Shown piece after piece: positions 1-9,408 of a DNA stretch of 64,000 bases. Source of the DNA: Clostridium sp. 26_22. Lineage in GTDB: Bacteria; Bacillota; Clostridia; TANB77; CAG-508. Every line of letters begins with the position of its first letter. The first letter of the stretch is position 1. A program made the translations under genes and the position numbers. The DNA is taken from positions 1-64,000 of the forward strand of contig MNRP01000037.1 in NCBI GenBank assembly GCA_001916005.1. The letters are read 5' to 3'. The notes beneath the pieces are model-generated. The model was not told the origin of the DNA, did no database searches, and was given only the letters and a program-made list of their open reading frames with translations.

Positions 1-85
1 CATAAAGGGAAAATAAAGGGAAAGTCTAAAAAATAAATTTCCAAAAGACTGGAAATAAATGCTTTCTTTAAAAAAACTTTCTGTC

Positions 86-149
86 CTCATAACCCGAAGG
101 TCGTAAGTTTTTACTTTACCTACAAACCCACTGAAAAATCTCTGTTAAA
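86..149 (+). pseudogene. Degenerate initiator tRNA-fMet 3' fragment
   Basis: The stretch beginning CTCATAACCCGAAGGTCGTA matches the anticodon loop (CAT), anticodon stem and variable region of bacterial initiator tRNA. The following bases resemble a decayed T arm and an ACCCA end. No D arm or acceptor 5' strand is seen. The match is short but specific. It is probably a scar of integration or deletion at a tRNA-fMet gene. The rest of positions 1-492 is AT-rich and shows no gene. Confidence 0.5.
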
Positions 150-492
150 GCAACTTATAGAGACCTTTATTACTAAAAAGTAATTGTGTACTGTTAAAAA
201 ACATAAAAATAAAATTTCATAAAGTTTGGAGAAAGCATATTAAAATAGTGTAATTTAATAAAATGATATTTATTATGAAATAGAAATAAAAACGAGTTTT
301 AATAAATTAATTTCTAAAAGCATAATAACTAGTTAATTGCAATAAAATATGATATACTATTTAAAAATAAAATAGAAATGATAAACATCAAAAATACAAC
401 CATCCCGTGACCATCCAACTTATATTATCATAGATTTAATGATATAAAATATAAAAAAACATCAAAAAATCTGGAGGAAAAAATAAAATATT

Positions 493-1986
493 ATGAATAA
501 TATATATTTATCAAAGTCAAGATATTGCAAGGCAAGGCAATGTAAAAAAATAATATGGTTAAAAAAATATAAACCAGAATATGCAATTCAAAAAGCGAGA
601 GATATAGTATTAGAAAATGGAACAAAAGTTGGACAACTTGCAAAAGGTTTATTTGGAAAATATGAAAATATAGATTTTAATGAAAATCTTAATATTATGA
701 TTGACCAAACCAAAAAGTTATTAAAAAATAAACCTAATATTATAACAGAAGCTTCTTTTAATTATAACAACAATTTTTGTAGTGTTGATATATTAAAAAA
801 TGATATAGATGGTGTTGAAATTTATGAAGTTAAAAGTTCTACGGAAATTAGTGACATTTATTTAGATGATGTTTCTTATCAATATTATATATTAAATAAT
901 TTAGAATTTAATATAAAGAAAGCATGTATTGTATATATTAATAATAAATATGTAAAACAAGGAAATTTAGAATTAAATAAATTATTTAACATCGAGGATG
1001 TAACTGAAATTGCGAAATCAAAGCAGCAAGAAATAGAGAATAATATATATGAATTGAATAAATATATGGAAGAACACATGGACAATGAACCAAAAGATGA
1101 TATAGGAATAAAATGCTTTAAACCATATGAATGTGAATTTTGGGAATATTGCACAAGATATTTACCTAAACCAAATGTATTTGATATAAAAGGTGGCATG
1201 CATTTAGATAAGAAGTTTGAAAAATATTATGATGGAAAAATTTCTTTTAATGACCTACAAAATGAAAATATTAATCCTAAATATTTAGAACAAATAGATT
1301 TTGAATTAAATAATTTACAACCTAAAATAGATAAAGATTACATCAAAGAGATAATAAAAGCTTTGAATTATCCACTATATTTTTTAGACTACGAAACATA
1401 CCAAGTAGCTATTCCAGAAATAGATGGAACTAGGCCATATCAACAATTACCTTTTCAGTATTCATTACATATTATAAAAGAAGAAGGAGCAGCAATAGAA
1501 CATAAAGAATTTTTAGCAGAAATAGAGGATAAAGACTTTATTAGGCATTTTGCAGAAAATCTAATAAAAGATATACCTGATAATGGGAGTGTTATTATTT
1601 ATAACAGAGCTTTTGAACCAGCAAGAAACAGAGAAATTGCAGAAATGTACCCAGATTTAAAAGATGAACTGGAAAGAATAAATTGTAATATGATAGATTT
1701 CCTAGAACCGTTTAAACAAAGAAAATATTATACTAAAGAAATGCAAGGTTCGGCTTCAATTAAGTATGTATTGCCAGCACTGTACCAAAAGGATTCAGAA
1801 CTTGATTATCATAATCTACCAGTAGTACATAATGGTGAAGAAGCATCCGAAGCGTTCTTAAGTCTAAAAGGAAAATCAAAAGAAAAGCAAAAAGAAATAA
1901 GAAATGGATTGTTAGTATATTGCCAATTGGACACATATGCAATGGTAAAAATATGGATGAAATTTAAACAGATATTAAGTAAATAA
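493..1986 (+). CDS. DUF2779 domain protein with Cas4-like nuclease N-terminus
   Basis: A 497-residue protein. The N-terminal half looks like a PD-(D/E)XK nuclease: D99, then E112 and K114 in EVKSS. Cysteines near the start (C12, C17) and a later trio (C208, C214, C220, the last in ECEFWEYC) resemble the Fe-S cluster of Cas4/AddB-type nucleases. The C-terminal half carries the DUF2779 signature FLDYETYQ near residue 297, then IIYNRAFEPAR and CQLDTYAMVKIW, a DEDD/RNase H-like exonuclease pattern. Nucleic-acid cleavage is inferred; the substrate is unknown. The start has an upstream GGAGG at about 18 nt, somewhat far. It stands alone, 70 bp before a DnaJ-like gene. Confidence 0.82.
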   Translation: MNNIYLSKSRYCKARQCKKIIWLKKYKPEYAIQKARDIVLENGTKVGQLAKGLFGKYENIDFNENLNIMIDQTKKLLKNKPNIITEASFNYNNNFCSVDILKNDIDGVEIYEVKSSTEISDIYLDDVSYQYYILNNLEFNIKKACIVYINNKYVKQGNLELNKLFNIEDVTEIAKSKQQEIENNIYELNKYMEEHMDNEPKDDIGIKCFKPYECEFWEYCTRYLPKPNVFDIKGGMHLDKKFEKYYDGKISFNDLQNENINPKYLEQIDFELNNLQPKIDKDYIKEIIKALNYPLYFLDYETYQVAIPEIDGTRPYQQLPFQYSLHIIKEEGAAIEHKEFLAEIEDKDFIRHFAENLIKDIPDNGSVIIYNRAFEPARNREIAEMYPDLKDELERINCNMIDFLEPFKQRKYYTKEMQGSASIKYVLPALYQKDSELDYHNLPVVHNGEEASEAFLSLKGKSKEKQKEIRNGLLVYCQLDTYAMVKIWMKFKQILSK

Positions 1987-2056
1987 TGCTTGGAAATGTC
2001 AATATAAAGAAAGTAAAAAAAGGCTAGAAATACTTGTTAAAAAAGGAGTAAATTTA

Positions 2057-2491
2057 ATGAAGATAGATAAAGAAAAATTTATAAAAGATATAGAAAAAGA
2101 TTTGGGCATAAAAAAATATGAAGAACAAGTAAATACTAATGATGATTTCAAGAAAAAAATTAACGATTTGAATTTTGAAGATTTAGGAGATTTTTTTAAA
2201 GAGATTTTTGAAAAAAATCAGGGATATCAATCTAATGTTTTAGATATAGAAGGAACTTGTAAAATTAGTAAAGAAGAAGCAAAAAAAGGTTGTGAAAGAG
2301 AAATTAAGATTAAAAGAAATTTTTTTGATAAAAAAGAAAATAAGTTGAAAAATAAAAAAGTAAAAATAAGAGTTAAAATACCAAAAGAAATAAAACAAGG
2401 TCAATCAATATTAATATATGGGGAAGGAAATGAGGATAAAAAATTAAATAAAGGAAATTTACTTGTTAAGATAGTTATAAAAAATAATTAA
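2057..2491 (+). CDS. DnaJ C-terminal-like protein lacking a J domain
   Basis: A lysine-rich 144-residue protein. Its second half contains VKIRVKIPKEIKQGQSI and a GNLLVKIVI ending, which resemble the substrate-binding barrel of DnaJ (IPxGhxxGxxhRhxGxG and GDLhVxh). The J domain with its HPD motif and the zinc finger are absent, so it cannot stimulate DnaK as DnaJ does. A client-binding role is possible but unproven. AAAGGAG precedes the ATG. It is 18 bp upstream of the WYL regulator, so the two are probably co-transcribed. Confidence 0.6.
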   Translation: MKIDKEKFIKDIEKDLGIKKYEEQVNTNDDFKKKINDLNFEDLGDFFKEIFEKNQGYQSNVLDIEGTCKISKEEAKKGCEREIKIKRNFFDKKENKLKNKKVKIRVKIPKEIKQGQSILIYGEGNEDKKLNKGNLLVKIVIKNN

Positions 2492-2509
2492 AATAGGAGA
2501 TAAAAGATT

Positions 2510-3505
2510 ATGGATTTATATGAGAAAAATGGAAATATATTATACATATTAAATGTATTAAAAAAATATAGTGATTTTGACCATAAGTTATCAGCAGTAG
2601 AAATTCAAAGAAAAGTAGCAGAAATATATAATGTAGAAATAGACCCGAGAACAATTAGGAGAAACATAAATCTTTTAAAATATAAATTGAATTATGATAT
2701 TAGTACAAGAGACGAAAACGGAAAAGGGTATTATATAAATCGTGATCCAGCTACTGAGTTTGAGCCAGGAGAAATAAGAGCAATAATTGATAATTTTAGT
2801 TATGCAAATTATATAGTTCCAAGTGTAGCAAAAGAAATAATAAAAAAATGTAAAAATATGCAAACGGTATATGAAAATGCAAAACTAAAAGATTATCAGA
2901 TTTATTCTGTTAATAATAAAACAGAAAACGCAGAAGTAATAAAAAATATTGAAGATATTTCAGATAGTATTTATTATAATAATAAAATTAAATTTGAATA
3001 TTGGAAGTATGTAATAACAAACAAATTAGAGAAAACAATAGTAAGTACACCTATAGTTTCTCCATATGCGATTGTCTATAATAAACAAGAATTTTATTTG
3101 ATTGCAATAAAAGAAGGTCAACAGAAATTTTATAATTATAGGCTAGATAGAATAAGAAATATACAAATTTTAGATGAAAAAATTAAAATTAAGAAAAGTA
3201 AAAGTGATATTAAAGAATTTGCAGAATCATCCACAGAAATGTTTGGAGGAGAAAAAGAGGAAATTGAAGCAATATGTCATATATGGCTTTTAGATACTAT
3301 ATTTGAGACTTTTGGAAGAAATGTTACAATAAAAAAAATACCAAAAGATGATGATCATTTTAAACTAATTGTTGATACAAATTCTATGGGATTTAGAATG
3401 TGGGCAATGAGAAATGTAGATTTAGTGGAAGTAAAAAAACCATTACACTTAAGAGAAGAAATGAAGAAAATTGTGAAAAATGCATTTGAAAAATATAATA
3501 CATAA
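2510..3505 (+). CDS. WYL-domain transcriptional regulator
   Basis: A 331-residue protein. The N-terminus (residues 8-75) is a winged helix of the HTH_11/DeoR type, with a segment DPRTIRRNINLLK as recognition helix. The middle (about 150-230) fits a WYL ligand-sensing domain, with the SPYAIVYNKQEFYLIA and YRLDRIRNI motifs, followed by a WYL C-terminal extension. WYL proteins bind nucleic-acid ligands and often control defence or DNA-damage genes. Its likely targets are the adjacent accessory genes; this is inference from position. Confidence 0.85.
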   Translation: MDLYEKNGNILYILNVLKKYSDFDHKLSAVEIQRKVAEIYNVEIDPRTIRRNINLLKYKLNYDISTRDENGKGYYINRDPATEFEPGEIRAIIDNFSYANYIVPSVAKEIIKKCKNMQTVYENAKLKDYQIYSVNNKTENAEVIKNIEDISDSIYYNNKIKFEYWKYVITNKLEKTIVSTPIVSPYAIVYNKQEFYLIAIKEGQQKFYNYRLDRIRNIQILDEKIKIKKSKSDIKEFAESSTEMFGGEKEEIEAICHIWLLDTIFETFGRNVTIKKIPKDDDHFKLIVDTNSMGFRMWAMRNVDLVEVKKPLHLREEMKKIVKNAFEKYNT

Positions 3506-3528
3506 AGAAATTTATATAACGAAATGTC

Positions 3529-3578
3529 AAAAAAATAAAAGCTTTGGGTTCAGTATAGATTCCAAGACTTTTATTTTT
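3529..3578 (+). terminator. Hairpin terminator after the WYL gene
   Basis: AAATAAAAG and TTGG arms pair with CCAA and CTTTTATTT arms around a short loop, and the sequence runs on into T-rich bases. Positions 3579-3834 contain no convincing gene, only AT-rich sequence with fragments of open frame. Confidence 0.6.
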
Positions 3579-3834
3579 TATGATAATGTACATTATATGA
3601 CCAAGCATATTGATAAAATTTTATTACCGTAATACAATTTTTAAAAAATTGAATATATTAGCAAGAGAATTAATTCAAGATGCTTTTCTATGTTGTTGAA
3701 CAAAATGATATTAAAAGTATGACAGAATATAGATGCTAATAAATATACACTTTCAGAAATAAAAGAAATTTTAAATATACTAAATGATTATTTAAAAGAA
3801 ATAAAAATATATTACTAAAATGGAGTGTGAAAAA

Positions 3835-4425
3835 ATGATGTTAAATATGGATAATCAATTATCAAAAGAGAATGATTGTATAGAAAATATAATCAAAGAA
3901 GAAAAATTAATAGAAGGTACTATTTTTATAAATAAAGCTAATATTTATAATTGTTTTAATAAATTGATACTAAAAAATTACAATAGCAAAAATGATTTGG
4001 AGAAAGAAGAGATAATAATAGATAAAATAAATAAGCGAATTATAAAAGAAGATATTTTAAATAAAAGTAAAAGATTTAAAAATGGAAATAATAAACAAGA
4101 CATTGTTGCTCTTGATATTTTAGAGTGTAAAATAAAAAATAAAAAGTATTTTTCAGAAAGTAGAAGGTTATGGTTTGAAGAAATTATTGATAGAGGAGAT
4201 TTGTATACGAATGTAATTTATGTATTCCTAATTGTCAAAGAATTAAATGCAGTTAAACAAGAACAGTACAAATTTTTAGGGTTATATAAGTTAATAGATT
4301 ATGATAAAAAAAACAATCTCAGATTATGGGAAAAACAAAATTTTCAAAATAATATAGTACCATTAAATGATGATGAAATAATAAAAGTAATTAAAAATAT
4401 CGAGAATGGAAGGATTATTAAATGA
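3835..4425 (+). CDS. Hypothetical protein coupled to DnaA-like gene
   Basis: Not recognised. About 196 residues, rich in Lys, Asn and Ile, no signal peptide or membrane segment. The middle contains a VALDILECKIKNKKYF segment. The ATG at 3835 is preferred over 3820 because GGAG at 3822-3825 lies 9 nt upstream of it and overlaps the earlier ATG. The stop (TGA) overlaps the start of the next gene as ATGA, which implies translational coupling with the DnaA-like ATPase and a shared function. Confidence 0.65.
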   Translation: MMLNMDNQLSKENDCIENIIKEEKLIEGTIFINKANIYNCFNKLILKNYNSKNDLEKEEIIIDKINKRIIKEDILNKSKRFKNGNNKQDIVALDILECKIKNKKYFSESRRLWFEEIIDRGDLYTNVIYVFLIVKELNAVKQEQYKFLGLYKLIDYDKKNNLRLWEKQNFQNNIVPLNDDEIIKVIKNIENGRIIK

Positions 4426-5159
4426 CAATAGACTTAGAAGGTACAATAATGTCAAAATATACTTTTGAAAATTTTGTAGTAGGAAAGAATAATGAATTTG
4501 CTTATAAGATTGCAAAAAGTGTAGCCGAAAAGAAGATGAGCTATAATCTATTTTTTATATATGGAGATGTTGGTGTTGGAAAGACACATTTAATGTATGC
4601 GATTGTAAACCAAATAACAAGAGATTTTCCTAATGAAAATGTTGTATATTTAACAGCAGAAGAATTTACAAATCAATTAATTAATTCAATAAAAAAGAAA
4701 AAATATGAACAATTTAGAAGATGGTATAGAAATATTGATTTTTTATTAATAGACGATATTCAATTTATTGTGGGAAAAGAAAGAATTGAAGAAGTAGTAC
4801 TTAATGTATGTGATTTTTTATATCATAATCAAAAGAAACTTGTTATAGCAAGTAGTTGTAAAATTAACAATTTTATTGTGTCATCACAAAGATTAAAAAC
4901 AAGATTTGCAAATGGAGTATTGGCTAATATTTCTATGCAAGAATATAAAACAAGACAAGCTATTTTAGTCAATAAAATAAAAGATGAAAATATAGAAATA
5001 AATAAAGAAATACTAACATATATAGTTAAAAAATCTAATTTAAGTATTAGAGCAATGATGGGATTAGTTAATACGATAAAAGCACATAAAGATTTAATTA
5101 GAAACTCAATTCCTGAAGAAAAAATAAAAATGTTAATAGATGATATGTTATATAAATAA
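4422..5159 (+). CDS. DnaA-type AAA+ ATPase without DNA-binding domain
   Basis: A 245-residue protein aligning only to domain III of DnaA. It starts almost at the DnaA consensus (YTFENFVVGKNNEFAYKIA), has a Walker A GDVGVGKTH, a Walker B FLLIDDIQF, a sensor 1 region LVIASSCK and a sensor 2 region LSIRAMMGLVNTIKAH. It ends right after sensor 2, so domain IV (origin-box binding) is missing, and so are domains I and II. The plan recalls Hda or DnaA-like loaders of mobile elements, but no clamp-binding motif is visible. An alternative ATG at 4449 has its own AGAAGG. Likely an accessory loader or a DnaA-modulating paralogue. Confidence 0.85.
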   Translation: MTIDLEGTIMSKYTFENFVVGKNNEFAYKIAKSVAEKKMSYNLFFIYGDVGVGKTHLMYAIVNQITRDFPNENVVYLTAEEFTNQLINSIKKKKYEQFRRWYRNIDFLLIDDIQFIVGKERIEEVVLNVCDFLYHNQKKLVIASSCKINNFIVSSQRLKTRFANGVLANISMQEYKTRQAILVNKIKDENIEINKEILTYIVKKSNLSIRAMMGLVNTIKAHKDLIRNSIPEEKIKMLIDDMLYK

Positions 5160-5276
5160 TTATTGTCAAAAGAAGTAGAAATAATTTGGTAAAAATACCA
5201 GCAATGGTCAAAAATAAAAGTAAATGAATGTTGAAATCTTTGTTTTTGCATGTGCAGTTATAAGTGCGAAAAGTCA

Positions 5277-5318
5277 ATAAACCGCAAGAAATAATTTGAG
5301 TTATTTCTTGCGGTTTAT
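5277..5318. terminator. Bidirectional hairpin between convergent genes
   Basis: An 18-bp perfect inverted repeat (5277-5294 and 5301-5318, arm ATAAACCGCAAGAAATAA) with a 6-nt loop sits between the DnaA-like gene and the convergent oxidoreductase gene. Confidence 0.75.
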
Positions 5319-5346
5319 GTCTTATTATTGAGTCAATAGAATTATA

Positions 5347-7029
5347 TTAACTCAAATCTATCACATCTAAATCTCTAATCGCAGGATTATACAATTGATG
5401 TCCTTTGTAATCAAATCTAGACCCATGGCAAGGGCAATCCCAAGTCTTATCAAGATTATTCCAACTAAGGAGACAACCTAAATGTGTACAAATAGGATTA
5501 ACAGCAAAAATTTTTCCATCATTATCTTTATAAATTCCAATTGTTTGCCCATTATATTTAAGTACATGTCCTGAGTCATTTTTTATTTCTTCAAAATTAC
5601 CAGCTTTTTTACTTCCTGACATGACAGAATTATCTTCAATTACATCCAAATCAGCATCAGGTACCTTAAATTTATTAATCACAAAAGAATTAGTAGTTTC
5701 TTTTATCATATTACCAAGTTCCACATTATTCTTAATAGGGTGTAATCTGGTAGCTTTAAATACATTCTCATATTCATTTTCGCGACCTAAAATTTTATCA
5801 ACAATAATATTACCAGCAACATTCGAAGAAGTCATTCCCCATTTATTAAAGCCAGTACCAATATACATATTAGGCATAAAGTGGGAAAATTCACCAATAT
5901 AAGGAATCTTATCAAGCGTAATACAATCTTCCGTATTCCATTTATACAAAACTTTACAATCTGGATAATATTTTCTTACTTCATATTCTAAAATACTATA
6001 AGCATTTGATAAATCTATTTTGCTTCCAGTCTTATGATCTGCACCACCTACTAACAAAAGTCTTTTTCCACAAGAACCACTAAAATTTGCAAATCTATAT
6101 GAAAAAGTAGGTTGCTTGGAATTTATATACATTCCGTCAAAAGTTTTATCTCCAATATCTACAGCAATTACATAAGATGTTGATTGATACATCTTCAAAA
6201 AATAATATCCTAAACGGTCAATAAAAGGATAATGAGAGGCTAGTATTACATATTTTGACCTAACGACATAATCTTTACATGATGTTATAAACTCATCATT
6301 TTCCTTTTTAATATTTTGAACAAGCGTATCTGTATAAATTTCACCTGTACCTTTTGCAAGATTTAAACTAGCACCACCTGGACTATTTTCAACGATGCCA
6401 TCTCCAACAGAAACTGAACCAACCGAACCAGCATTAACTAAGCCATCAATCGCACTAGAACCATTAGAAGTAATACATTTTGCCAATCCATACGCATATT
6501 TTATAGGATTAAACTCAGCTTGATTTGGAAACCTTAAAGCACCTAACACATTAAAGGGAAGAGGAGGAGATGTAACAAATTCGCTTTTAAACCCAAGAGA
6601 ATTTACAGCTTTATTTTCTAATTTAATTTTTTCTAATTCATCCAAATTATTAGTATAAACATAACTATCTTGTCTTACAAAATCACAGTCAATATTTTCA
6701 TCATTTATAATCTGATAAATATTTTCTATGGCATCTTGATTTGCGTACAAATATTTCTTAGCCATAGATTCACCTAAAGAGTCAATTAAATATTTATATA
6801 TAAGATTATGCTGACTTGTTATTTTTGCAGTAGTATGCCCAGTTGTTTTACTGGCAATATCTTTCTCTTTCTCCAAAAGAACAACATTATATCCTTGTTT
6901 TGTTAAATAATAACCGCAAGTAAGTCCAAAAATACCAGCACCTACTATACAAACATCAGTAGATATGTCCTTTTCTAATTTATTAAACTTATTTTTATTT
7001 TCTATAGAATCAAGCCAAAAAGAATTCAT
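5347..7029 (-). CDS. FAD-dependent oxidoreductase with C-terminal Rieske domain
   Basis: A 560-residue protein. The N-terminus has a Rossmann FAD-binding motif VCIVGAGIFGLTCGYYL (about 26-42) and a DAO fold with GTGFNKWGMTSS near the end of that domain. Residues from about 485 form a Rieske [2Fe-2S] domain with CTHLGC and CPCHGSRFD ligands. The layout matches B. subtilis YhfW-type proteins, whose substrate is not known. Residues 191-228 are an unusual Gly/Ser/Ala-rich stretch inside the DAO domain that looks like an in-frame insertion. The gene is a single unit, facing the DnaA-like gene. Confidence 0.88.
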   Translation of the reverse strand: MNSFWLDSIENKNKFNKLEKDISTDVCIVGAGIFGLTCGYYLTKQGYNVVLLEKEKDIASKTTGHTTAKITSQHNLIYKYLIDSLGESMAKKYLYANQDAIENIYQIINDENIDCDFVRQDSYVYTNNLDELEKIKLENKAVNSLGFKSEFVTSPPLPFNVLGALRFPNQAEFNPIKYAYGLAKCITSNGSSAIDGLVNAGSVGSVSVGDGIVENSPGGASLNLAKGTGEIYTDTLVQNIKKENDEFITSCKDYVVRSKYVILASHYPFIDRLGYYFLKMYQSTSYVIAVDIGDKTFDGMYINSKQPTFSYRFANFSGSCGKRLLLVGGADHKTGSKIDLSNAYSILEYEVRKYYPDCKVLYKWNTEDCITLDKIPYIGEFSHFMPNMYIGTGFNKWGMTSSNVAGNIIVDKILGRENEYENVFKATRLHPIKNNVELGNMIKETTNSFVINKFKVPDADLDVIEDNSVMSGSKKAGNFEEIKNDSGHVLKYNGQTIGIYKDNDGKIFAVNPICTHLGCLLSWNNLDKTWDCPCHGSRFDYKGHQLYNPAIRDLDVIDLS

Positions 7030-7874
7030 AAGATACCTCCATTAGATCTAATTATGCTCATAGTTGCCAAAGCATTACTATATTAACTAAATATAGTTTG
7101 AATTAAAGTCAGTCCGTATAACACAAAAAAGAGATAATTAGCTAAAGATGAAACTGTTCTTTTTTATGTGAGTTTAGCTAATAAAGTTATACGACATTCA
7201 CTGAATATGTATACTAATTAAATTCTATATTAAGATTATGTACAAGCACATATAAAATTATTCGACAAATATGCTAACTAGATAAATATCTTTGATTAAA
7301 TATGTAGTACCAGTTATAACAATAAAATTAGTGAAACAACTAATTAAGTAAATAATTTTAACTAATTATTGGATAATTTAATAAGAAATGAAAATAAACA
7401 CACATTGAAACATCTAGTATTTTAAATAATAATTTTAGTTGAGCGAGCTTTTAAATAAAAATGTTTAGTGACACGAAATTTATATATAATAGGAATTAAA
7501 GAAATAAAAACAATAAAGCGAAAGTATCAATGCAGAAGAAAATAAAGCATTGATACTTTCTTGAAATAAATCTTTTATCAGCAAAGGAAGAAAAAAATAG
7601 GGATGTCCTTTACTTTACATAATTGTAACACAATAAAAATGCAAAGTTTGTAGAAAACTGTCGAAAAGCTTAAAAAACTTGAAAAAACACAAAAAAATTG
7701 AGATATAATAAGCTTTCTTGGAGCGAAAAGCAAAATAACATTGTGAAAATCGCAAAAACTAAAGAATTTACCTTGTAAATTAAGATATTCTAAAATAAAA
7801 TATAAAAAATTTAATATTTTGTAGAAAATAGTCGAACTATATGTTATATTATTTATAGTAGGATTGGTGAAAGA
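7030..7874. other. 845-bp intergenic region without genes
   Basis: No open frame with a ribosome-binding site is seen. It holds a 10-bp inverted repeat (7138-7147 with 7173-7182, ATTAGCTAAA), a 14-bp perfect hairpin (7520-7560), and two similar tracts near 7650 and 7820 (TTTGTAGAAAA, then CTGTCGAA or TAGTCGAA) that look like a diverged repeat before the DUF2752 gene. Confidence 0.5.
7520..7560. terminator. 14-bp perfect inverted repeat in the intergenic region
   Basis: GAAAGTATCAATGC at 7520-7533 pairs with GCATTGATACTTTC at 7547-7560 around a 13-nt A-rich loop. There is no adjacent gene to terminate, so it may belong to a small transcript or be a relic. Confidence 0.45.
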
Positions 7875-8246
7875 ATGAACAAAAAAAGCATAAAGATAAT
7901 ACTAATAGAACTTTTTATATTAATACTAGCAATTATTGGGGTAAATAGTAATCTAATGCAATATACACCAAGTTGTTTGTTTTACGAAGCTACAAATCTT
8001 CAGTGTCCTTCTTGTGGGGGAACAAGATGTGTAGAAAATATATTAAAAGGTAATTTTAAAGAAGCTTTTTTGTTTCATCCAATATTTTTTATAACCATTT
8101 TTTATTTATTACTTTGTAATATAGTATATTTAATTAACTTAAATAAGAAAAATAAAATTTTAACATGGATATATCCAAAATATTGGTATACTATAATTTT
8201 TGCTGTAATCCTAGTAATATATGGAATACTACGTAACCTAGTCTAG
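7875..8246 (+). CDS. DUF2752 membrane protein
   Basis: A 123-residue protein with a first membrane helix at about 8-25, then the DUF2752 signature CPSCGGTRCVENILKGNFKEAFLFHP, and two further hydrophobic helices (about 72-90 and 102-120). The family is uncharacterised; the Cys pair suggests metal binding. It precedes a run of DUF4190 proteins, a common pairing in Firmicutes. TATATT-rich sequence upstream could serve as a promoter. Confidence 0.85.
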   Translation: MNKKSIKIILIELFILILAIIGVNSNLMQYTPSCLFYEATNLQCPSCGGTRCVENILKGNFKEAFLFHPIFFITIFYLLLCNIVYLINLNKKNKILTWIYPKYWYTIIFAVILVIYGILRNLV

Positions 8247-8393
8247 TAAAAAAACAGCCAAGGTTTAACAAAAAGTAAATAAATTAATAGACATTAAGTA
8301 ATACATATATAGTGTGATTTTAAATAATAAAATCAGGTTTGCCCAAAAGAAAAATTTCCTAAGAGAGTTTATTAAAATAAAGGAGGATTTTTT

Positions 8394-8894
8394 ATGGACG
8401 AAAATAACAAAGATGATGTTATAAAAAATGATAACAATAATATCGAAGCAAATGATCAAACTATAGAAAAAACTGAAACAAATGTAGTAAAAGAAGAGCA
8501 ACCAGTCCAAAAGCAAGAAAATGTGAATAACAACAATACAACAGCAAACCAGCAACAAAAAGATAAGAAAGGATTTAGTATAGCAGCTTTAGTTCTTGGT
8601 ATTGTAGCAATTGTACTTTGCTGTGTATGGTATATATCAATACCATGTGGAATTTTGGCTATTGTTTTTGGTACTATAGGACTAAGATCAAGCAAAAGAG
8701 GAATGTCAATATCAGGAATTGTTACAGGTATTATTGGTATAATCATTTCTATATTTATAATATTTATGATAATTATTTCGGGATTTACACAAGGATTAAT
8801 TGAAGGTATTACAAATGGAATTGAACAAAATAATTATTCAGACTTTGATGATGATCACTACAATTATAAGTATGATAGTTTTTATAACTTTTAA
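8394..8894 (+). CDS. DUF4190 membrane protein (copy 1)
   Basis: A 166-residue protein with a long acidic, Asn/Gln-rich cytoplasmic tail (1-60) and then the DUF4190 core GFSIAALVLGIVAIVLCCVW, with a loop, SSKRGMSISGI and a second helix. AAAGGAGG precedes the ATG. It is the first of three tandem paralogues, together with the DUF2752 gene. The function of the family is unknown. Confidence 0.85.
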   Translation: MDENNKDDVIKNDNNNIEANDQTIEKTETNVVKEEQPVQKQENVNNNNTTANQQQKDKKGFSIAALVLGIVAIVLCCVWYISIPCGILAIVFGTIGLRSSKRGMSISGIVTGIIGIIISIFIIFMIIISGFTQGLIEGITNGIEQNNYSDFDDDHYNYKYDSFYNF

Positions 8895-9017
8895 CGCTTA
8901 ATATTATTATAAAGCAAATGAATTAAGTACAATAGCAAATAATATTAAGAAATTAATTACGGTATTTATAAAATTAAATACATATATACAAAAAGAAAAA
9001 AATAGGAGGGAGTTTTT

Positions 9018-9395
9018 ATGAACGAAAACAAAGAAAATGAAGTAAACAATGTTGAAAGCGAGGTAAATCAATCAACTAATACTACACCAACAAATGACAA
9101 AAAAGGATTCTCAATTGCTGCATTAGTATTAGGAATAATTGCACTTGTACTTTGTTGTATATGGTATGTATCTATACCTTGTGGCATTATCGCATTAATA
9201 CTTGGAATTATAGGTTTGAAATCAAGCAAAAGAGGAATGTCAATTGCAGGAATTATTACAGGTGTTATTGGTATGATACTAAGTATTGTATTAGTAATAG
9301 CAATTGTTATGTTAGGTGTAAGTATTTTTAATAGTGCTAAAGATGCAATCGAAGATAGCGATTATCCATCAAGCTATTACTACTACAATGACTAG
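9018..9395 (+). CDS. DUF4190 membrane protein (copy 2)
   Basis: A 125-residue protein almost identical in its membrane core to copy 1 (GFSIAALVLGIIALVLCCIW, then SSKRGMSIAGIITGVIGM), with a shorter polar tail. AGGAGGG precedes the ATG. A clear product of tandem duplication; the polar tails have diverged while the paired helices are conserved. Confidence 0.85.
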   Translation: MNENKENEVNNVESEVNQSTNTTPTNDKKGFSIAALVLGIIALVLCCIWYVSIPCGIIALILGIIGLKSSKRGMSIAGIITGVIGMILSIVLVIAIVMLGVSIFNSAKDAIEDSDYPSSYYYYND

Positions 9396-9408
9396 GAATT
9401 AGTAAACT

